The translations under genes were made by a program, and so were the position numbers. From NCBI GenBank assembly GCA_022071975.1, contig JAJVIO010000054.1, positions 21,787 to 56,837 on the forward strand: DNA of 35,051 nucleotides. The letters are read 5' to 3'. The DNA is from Planctomycetota bacterium (GTDB lineage: Bacteria > Planctomycetota > UBA8742 > UBA2392). Positions within the stretch are counted from its first letter, which is position 1. Every line of letters starts with the position of its first letter. The notes under the pieces are model-generated. The model was given only the letters and a program-made list of their open reading frames with translations. It made no database searches and had not been told where the DNA came from. Below are positions 31,001 through 35,051 of the stretch, piece after piece.

Positions 31001-32399
31001 AGTTGTCGAAGCCGGCCTGCGGGTAGCGTTTGGTCAAGTAGTCGATGTCGTAGTACTTCTTTTCCTGCTCGGGCGTCAAAATGCCGTGTTCGCGGATCAG
31101 CTGCTTGGGCGTTTTGCCTGTGGTCAGCGTTTCCTTGGCGATCTTGGCGCTGGCCTGGTAGCCGATGATCGGGTTCAGCACCGTCACCAGCGCCTGGCTG
31201 GTCTCGAAGTAGGCCTTGCAGCGTTCCTCGTTCACCGTGCAGCCGGCGATGCTGTCCTCGGCGTACACCGGCAGGAAATTCGCCAGCCAGTTCATGCTCC
31301 AGAGCGTGGTGCAGGCCATGGTCGGCATCATCACGTTCAGGTCCAGCTGCCCCGCCATGGCGCACAGGTACACGGTGTGGTCGTTGCCCAGCACCTGGTA
31401 CAGCAACTGATTCATGGCTTCCGGGTTACTGGGGTTGATCTTGCCCGGCATGATGCTGCTGCCCGGCTGGATCGGCTTCAAACGGAACTCGTCCAGGCCC
31501 GTCGTCGGGCCGCAACTCAGCAGCCGGATGTCGTTGGTGATGCGCGTAAGCTCAACGGCCATGGTGCGGATTGCCGCGCTGAAGTTGTTGAACTGCCAGC
31601 GCGAGTTCACCGCCTCAAACGGGTCCTCGGGCTCGCGCACTTCCAGTCCCGTGAACTTGCGCAGGTACTCAAAGGCCTTGGCGCGGTAGCCATCGGCTGT
31701 GTTCAGGCCGCTGCCGATGGCGCTGCCGCCCAGGGCCAGCTCCAGCAGCTTGTCGGCCGCCTCTTTCAGGTTCTGGCGCACGTGGCGCACGCAGTTGCGC
31801 CAGCTCATGAACTCCTGGCCCAGCGTGATGGGTACCGCATCCTGCAGGTGCGTACGGCCGGACTTGATCACCCTGGCCCACTCGCGACCCTTCTTTTCGC
31901 AGGCGTCCTGCACGGCCTTCAGGCCCGCATCGAGGCGCGGAAAGGCCAGCAGCGCCGACAGGTGCAGGTTGGTGGGCACGGTGTCGTTGGTGCTCTGGCC
32001 GTAGTTGACGTGGTCGTTGGGGCTGATCTTGATGCTGGGGTCAAGCTGCATGCCGCGGTTGGCCAGCACCTCGTTCATGTTCATGTGGATGCTGGTGCCG
32101 GCGCCGGCCTGGAACACGTCGATTACGAAATGCTCGTGGTGCTTGCCGGCCAGGATTTCGTCGGCCGCCTTGGCGATGGCATCGGCGATTTTGCGGTCAA
32201 TGGCGCCGCATTCGGCGTTGGCGAGCGCGCTGGCCTTCTTCTGGTAGGCGTAGGCGTTGATCAGGTCGGGCAGGTTGCGGCCGGTGATGCCGCTGACCGG
32301 GAAGTTGATCACGGAGCGGGCGGTGGAGGCTCCGTACAGCGCGTCCTTGGGCACGGGCATCTCGCCCATGGAGTCTTTTTCGATGCGAGTCTCGGTCAT
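30999..32399 (-). CDS. aspartate ammonia-lyase / class II fumarase family protein
   Basis: 466 aa from ATG at 32399 with GGAGA upstream. It opens with a conserved GEMPVPKDALYGASTARSV. It carries NDHVNYGQSTNDTVPTN, KSGRTHLQDAVPITLGQEF and the family signature GSSIMPGKINPSNPEAMN. The SS loop, NDHVNYGQSTND and the LQDAVP form lean toward aspartase (aspartate to fumarate plus ammonia), while GRTHLQDA is also fumarase-like, so the substrate stays open. It is divergent from efp; the 142-bp gap holds promoters for both. Confidence 0.9.
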   Translation of the reverse strand: MTETRIEKDSMGEMPVPKDALYGASTARSVINFPVSGITGRNLPDLINAYAYQKKASALANAECGAIDRKIADAIAKAADEILAGKHHEHFVIDVFQAGAGTSIHMNMNEVLANRGMQLDPSIKISPNDHVNYGQSTNDTVPTNLHLSALLAFPRLDAGLKAVQDACEKKGREWARVIKSGRTHLQDAVPITLGQEFMSWRNCVRHVRQNLKEAADKLLELALGGSAIGSGLNTADGYRAKAFEYLRKFTGLEVREPEDPFEAVNSRWQFNNFSAAIRTMAVELTRITNDIRLLSCGPTTGLDEFRLKPIQPGSSIMPGKINPSNPEAMNQLLYQVLGNDHTVYLCAMAGQLDLNVMMPTMACTTLWSMNWLANFLPVYAEDSIAGCTVNEERCKAYFETSQALVTVLNPIIGYQASAKIAKETLTTGKTPKQLIREHGILTPEQEKKYYDIDYLTKRYPQAGFDN

Positions 32400-32435
32400 G
32401 GCTGTTCTCCGGTCAGTGTTTTGCAGGCGGGTCGG

Positions 32436-32465
32436 ACGATACTGCTGTGCGCATATGAATGGCAA
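32436..32465 (-). promoter_or_regulatory. candidate promoter of the aspartase/fumarase gene
   Basis: On the minus strand TTGCCA (32465-32460) and TATCGT (32441-32436) are 18 bp apart. Transcription would start about 30 nt before the ATG at 32399. Confidence 0.35.
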
Positions 32466-32483
32466 GCTTCATGCGCCCCCTCG

Positions 32484-32512
32484 TTGACAGCGGCGGTTGA
32501 AGCCGCTATTTC
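32484..32512 (+). promoter_or_regulatory. efp promoter with palindromic spacer
   Basis: A perfect -35 TTGACA (32484-32489) and TATTTC (32507-32512) are 17 bp apart. The spacer contains the palindrome GCGGC-GGTTGAA-GCCGC (32490-32506), which could be an operator or merely a small hairpin. GGAG at 32531-32534 serves the GTG start at 32542. Confidence 0.55.
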
Positions 32513-32541
32513 TAGCCCTTCATCGAATCTGGAGACACGCA

Positions 32542-33105
32542 GTGCTCAAGGCAACCGACCTCCGCAAGGGCAAAGTCATCAAGATTGACGGCAAGCTCGT
32601 GCGCATCACCGACTTCCAGCACATCACGCCAGGCAACTGGCGCGGCATCGTGCAGATCAAGTACAAGGACATCATCACCGGCAATGGCAGCCAGAAGCGC
32701 ATCAGCCCGGAAGACAAGTTCGAGGACGTCTACCTCGACAACCGCAAGATGCAGTACCTGTACAAGCAGGGCGACAACTACGTCTTCATGGACATGGAGA
32801 CCTACGAGCAGCCGGAGATCAGCGCCGACGTCGTGGGCGACGCCGCCAACTACCTGCGTGAAAACGACGAGTGCAACATCATGTTCTATGAGGGCAAAGT
32901 CGTTTCCCTGGAACTGCCGCCCAACGTCACCCTCACGGTTGAGTACACCGAGCCTGGCGTAAAGGGTGACACTGTGCAGAACGTCACCAAGCCGGCCAAG
33001 CTCGAGACCGGCCTGGAAATCAAGGTCCCGAACCACATCCACATCGGCGACCGCGTCAAGGTGGACACCCGTACCGGCGAGTTCGTTGAGCGCGACAACT
33101 CCTGA
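32542..33105 (+). CDS. efp: translation elongation factor P
   Basis: 187 aa, the normal length, from GTG 32542 with GGAG 8 nt upstream. All three domains are present: an N-terminal KOW-like domain, an OB domain with MQYLYKQGDNYVFMDMETYEQ, and a C-terminal OB domain with GLEIKVPNHIHIGDRVKVDTRTGEFVER. It relieves ribosome stalling at polyproline. The tip loop is HITPGNWRG instead of PGKG: Asn32 stands where E. coli has the modified Lys34, so lysylation or aminopentanol modification at that residue is impossible here. A neighbouring Arg follows. It has its own promoter and terminator. Confidence 0.96.
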   Translation: MLKATDLRKGKVIKIDGKLVRITDFQHITPGNWRGIVQIKYKDIITGNGSQKRISPEDKFEDVYLDNRKMQYLYKQGDNYVFMDMETYEQPEISADVVGDAANYLRENDECNIMFYEGKVVSLELPPNVTLTVEYTEPGVKGDTVQNVTKPAKLETGLEIKVPNHIHIGDRVKVDTRTGEFVERDNS

Positions 33106-33127
33106 GCGCCAGGAAACCCGAAACAGA

Positions 33128-33160
33128 GGGGCGGCGCTCAGGCGCCGCCCCTGTCTTTTT
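33128..33160 (+). terminator. rho-independent terminator of efp
   Basis: 10-bp perfect stem GGGGCGGCGC / GCGCCGCCCC with loop TCAG, followed by TGTC and TTTTT, 22 nt after the efp stop. Confidence 0.92.
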
Positions 33161-33239
33161 GGAAACGAAAGTGCCTTCCTGTTCGTTGTGAATGCGGCCC
33201 ATGGCAGTGGGCCTTCCGCAATACCAGAATACGATCCCC

Positions 33240-34769
33240 ATGCACCGCGCCTCTGAATCCGCGATCACCACCTCGGCCGACACCGCCAGCCAGAAACCCG
33301 CGGCCGTAACGGGGCCGACGCCTCCGCACCCACTCAGCACAGAGGACGCTGCTCCTGTCAGCACCCGCAATCTGGTTCCGGGCGTGGCCGCGCCCGCCGG
33401 CGCGACGGTGCCGATACCCGCGCCGCAGCTTGCGGAATACGAGGGCGTGCTGGGGCGTGAAGGGCGCCGGCTATCCGGGTTGATTGAAAAACGCACGCTG
33501 GCCGGCGGTGTGCGCGGCGCGCTGTTTGAGGGCCTGTTCGGCGGCCTGACCAGCATGAACACCTACGTGGCGATCAACGCGCTCGGCGACTGGGCGCGCT
33601 GGGAAGCCGAGATCACCACGCTGATGTCCATGCTGCCGTCGATCCTGATGGCATTTGCCATGCTGTACTCCAGCGGCGGCCGCGTACGCAAGCGCCGCAA
33701 CTACTTCCTGTTCGTGGGCGTTTTCGGCCGCCTGATCATGGCCTCGGTCGCACTGCTAGTGTTCTTCCCCAACCCGTTCCTGTTCGTGGCGCTGGTGGCT
33801 GTGCAGGCCGCTGTGTGCGCGGGCCTCGCGCCTGCCATGAACCACATCTGGGGCGCCAACTGCACCGCGCGCTCACGGGGGAAAGTGTTCACCTGGTTCA
33901 GCATCGCCAGCGAGATTGCCACCATGAGCGCAGCACTGCTGGCTTCCACGCTGCTGGACCGCGATTCAGGTAAAGCCTTCGTGTACATCTACCCGGTGGC
34001 GGGCGTGATCGGCCTGCTGGGCATGTTGACTTTCTGGCGCATCCGGTTGCGCTACACCAGCGCCGAGAAAGAAGACCTGGTGACGCCGGCCTGGACCGCG
34101 CGGGTGAAGCGTTCGCTGAACCAGGCGACGGGACTGCTGAAACGCGACCCCGAATTCCGGCTGTATGAGTTCGGCTTTTTCCTTTATGGCGTGGCATTCA
34201 TGATGCTGGTGCCGGTGATACCGGTGCTGTTCAAGAACTACTTGAACGCCAGCTACGCCGAGTTCGCCACTGCCAACGTAGTTGTCGTGCAGATCATGCA
34301 CCTGCTGATGGCGCCGTTTATCGTGAGGCTTGCGGCCGGGAAACGTGTAACCCTTGTAACGCGCTGGGCCCACCTGGTGTTAGTGCTGTATCCGGTGCTG
34401 CTGGCCGCTACGGCGATCGTCGCGCCCTCGGATCAGCAGACGGCAACCTGGCTGGTGTTCGGCGCGTTTGCCGTGTTCGGCGCGGGCATGGCGCTGATCC
34501 ATTTTGTGTGGAACCTGGGCCCCGTGGCGTTCGCCCGCGGCCGCAGCCCCTTGCCCTACACCAGCACCCACGCGGCGCTGGTGGGCTTCCGGGCGAGTAT
34601 CGGCTTTCCGCTGGCCTACGCGATGATGAAAATCTGGCCTGACCAGCCGCTGCCGATTTTCGTGATCGCGGCCGGCTTCTTCATCGGCGCTGCCGTGGTA
34701 ATGACCGTGCTGGATCGCAAGCTGCGGGCGAAATCGGGTCAGAGCCAGACCTACACCATGACCGGGTAG
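33240..34769 (+). CDS. major-facilitator-like membrane transporter
   Basis: 509 aa from ATG 33240; ATG 33192 and 33201 are also in frame, and none has a good Shine-Dalgarno. ATG 33240 is preferred because CCCC-ATG with an upstream AT-rich hexamer matches other starts here. Residues 1 to about 85 are a Pro/Ala/Thr-rich cytoplasmic extension. About 11-12 membrane segments follow, with MFS-like loop residues (SSGGRVRKRRNYF after the second or third segment) and a central hydrophilic loop (RVKRSLNQATGLLKRDPEFRLYE). Substrate unknown. It ends 5 nt from the convergent next gene. Confidence 0.8.
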   Translation: MHRASESAITTSADTASQKPAAVTGPTPPHPLSTEDAAPVSTRNLVPGVAAPAGATVPIPAPQLAEYEGVLGREGRRLSGLIEKRTLAGGVRGALFEGLFGGLTSMNTYVAINALGDWARWEAEITTLMSMLPSILMAFAMLYSSGGRVRKRRNYFLFVGVFGRLIMASVALLVFFPNPFLFVALVAVQAAVCAGLAPAMNHIWGANCTARSRGKVFTWFSIASEIATMSAALLASTLLDRDSGKAFVYIYPVAGVIGLLGMLTFWRIRLRYTSAEKEDLVTPAWTARVKRSLNQATGLLKRDPEFRLYEFGFFLYGVAFMMLVPVIPVLFKNYLNASYAEFATANVVVVQIMHLLMAPFIVRLAAGKRVTLVTRWAHLVLVLYPVLLAATAIVAPSDQQTATWLVFGAFAVFGAGMALIHFVWNLGPVAFARGRSPLPYTSTHAALVGFRASIGFPLAYAMMKIWPDQPLPIFVIAAGFFIGAAVVMTVLDRKLRAKSGQSQTYTMTG

Positions 34770-34774
34770 GCCAG

Positions 34775-35051
34775 CTATTTGTCTTTCTGCAGTTTCTGAA
34801 CCCGTTCAAGGTACAGCGCGCCCCAGGGGTCGTCGTCGCCTACTTCGAAGTCGGTCCAGTCCTCGTGCGCGGCCGTGAGTTTCTTCTGGTCTTCGGGGCT
34901 GAGGATACGGCCGATTTCTTCTTTGTTCCTGGCCTTCACGCCGTTTATGACCTCCATGTAGGTGCGGCCCTGGATGTCTCCCGGCACCTTCTTGGTGGCG
35001 AGCTCCCCGAACAGCGCCTGCACGTCGGTCATCTGCGCGTCGCCGTTCTGG
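34775..35051 (-). CDS. C-terminal part of a protein of unknown function (5' end outside window)
   Basis: The frame is open from the window edge (reading QNGDAQMTDVQALF...), so ATG at 35032 may not be the true start. The visible 91 residues are hydrophilic and mostly helical, with GRTYMEVINGVKARNKEEIG, LSPEDQKKLTAAHEDW and DDDPWGALYLERVQKLQ. No family recognised. It is convergent with the transporter gene, with 5 nt between stops. Confidence 0.65.
   Translation of the reverse strand, partial: QNGDAQMTDVQALFGELATKKVPGDIQGRTYMEVINGVKARNKEEIGRILSPEDQKKLTAAHEDWTDFEVGDDDPWGALYLERVQKLQKDK

Noticed and set aside
30924-32588. Long plus-strand reading frame opposite the aspartase/fumarase gene
   Set aside because: Antisense shadow of a clearly conserved enzyme; Ala/Val/His/Gln-rich composition typical of such shadows.

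Overview
GC-rich bacterial chromosome segment with densely packed genes. No rRNA, tRNA, phage or CRISPR locus is visible. The gene set is mostly housekeeping: recA, alaS, rpmF, fatty-acid synthesis genes, dapF, scpA and efp. An EF-P with Asn at the usual Lys34 position, a deoxyhypusine-synthase-like protein, UPF0316 proteins and many small lipoproteins hint at an uncultured PVC-group (Planctomycetota-like) Gram-negative bacterium. That placement is inference only.

Layout. 1-2560: end of a deoxyhypusine-synthase-like gene, an HldD-type sugar epimerase and a membrane-anchored tyrosine phosphatase. 2627-4099: a dispersed inverted repeat, recA with promoter and terminator, then palindromic repeats. 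4100-7629: a very unusual alaS. 7652-11721: rpmF-plsX-fabH-fabD-fabG. 11724-12375: a free-standing REP-RAYT-REP unit (RAYT is a REP-associated tyrosine transposase of the HUH family). 12378-20754: a propionyl-CoA to succinyl-CoA module (carboxyltransferase, biotin carboxylase, biotin carrier, methylmalonyl-CoA mutase large subunit, epimerase) interspersed with two lipoproteins and three unknown genes. 20899-22526: acpP-fabF, the rest of the fab cluster. 22616-25423: lipoprotein, dapF, M50 membrane protease, scpA. 25423-25563: four palindromic repeats. 25564-28080 (minus): secreted amidase. 28207-32399: DoxX, two tandem UPF0316 genes, an unknown gene, a Uma2 nuclease-like gene and an aspartase/fumarase. 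32542-35051: efp, an MFS transporter and a partial unknown gene.

The main discovery candidate is alaS. A complete RAYT with its flanking inverted REP palindromes lies in frame inside the AlaRS editing domain, just before the zinc-binding CxxxH motif. The HUH histidines and the candidate catalytic tyrosine are intact, and no stop codon separates transposase from synthetase. A second, unrelated REP pair is also translated within the aminoacylation half, and a one-base frameshift separates the two halves. The same REP family recurs elsewhere in the window. Several REP copies abut TAG stop codons, so REP/RAYT activity appears to have shaped this chromosome repeatedly.

Metabolically, the carboxylase, epimerase and mutase genes would interconvert propionyl-CoA and succinyl-CoA. 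The B12-binding mutase subunit and the mutase chaperone are not in the window. This module sits between fabG and acpP, splitting a cluster that is usually contiguous.
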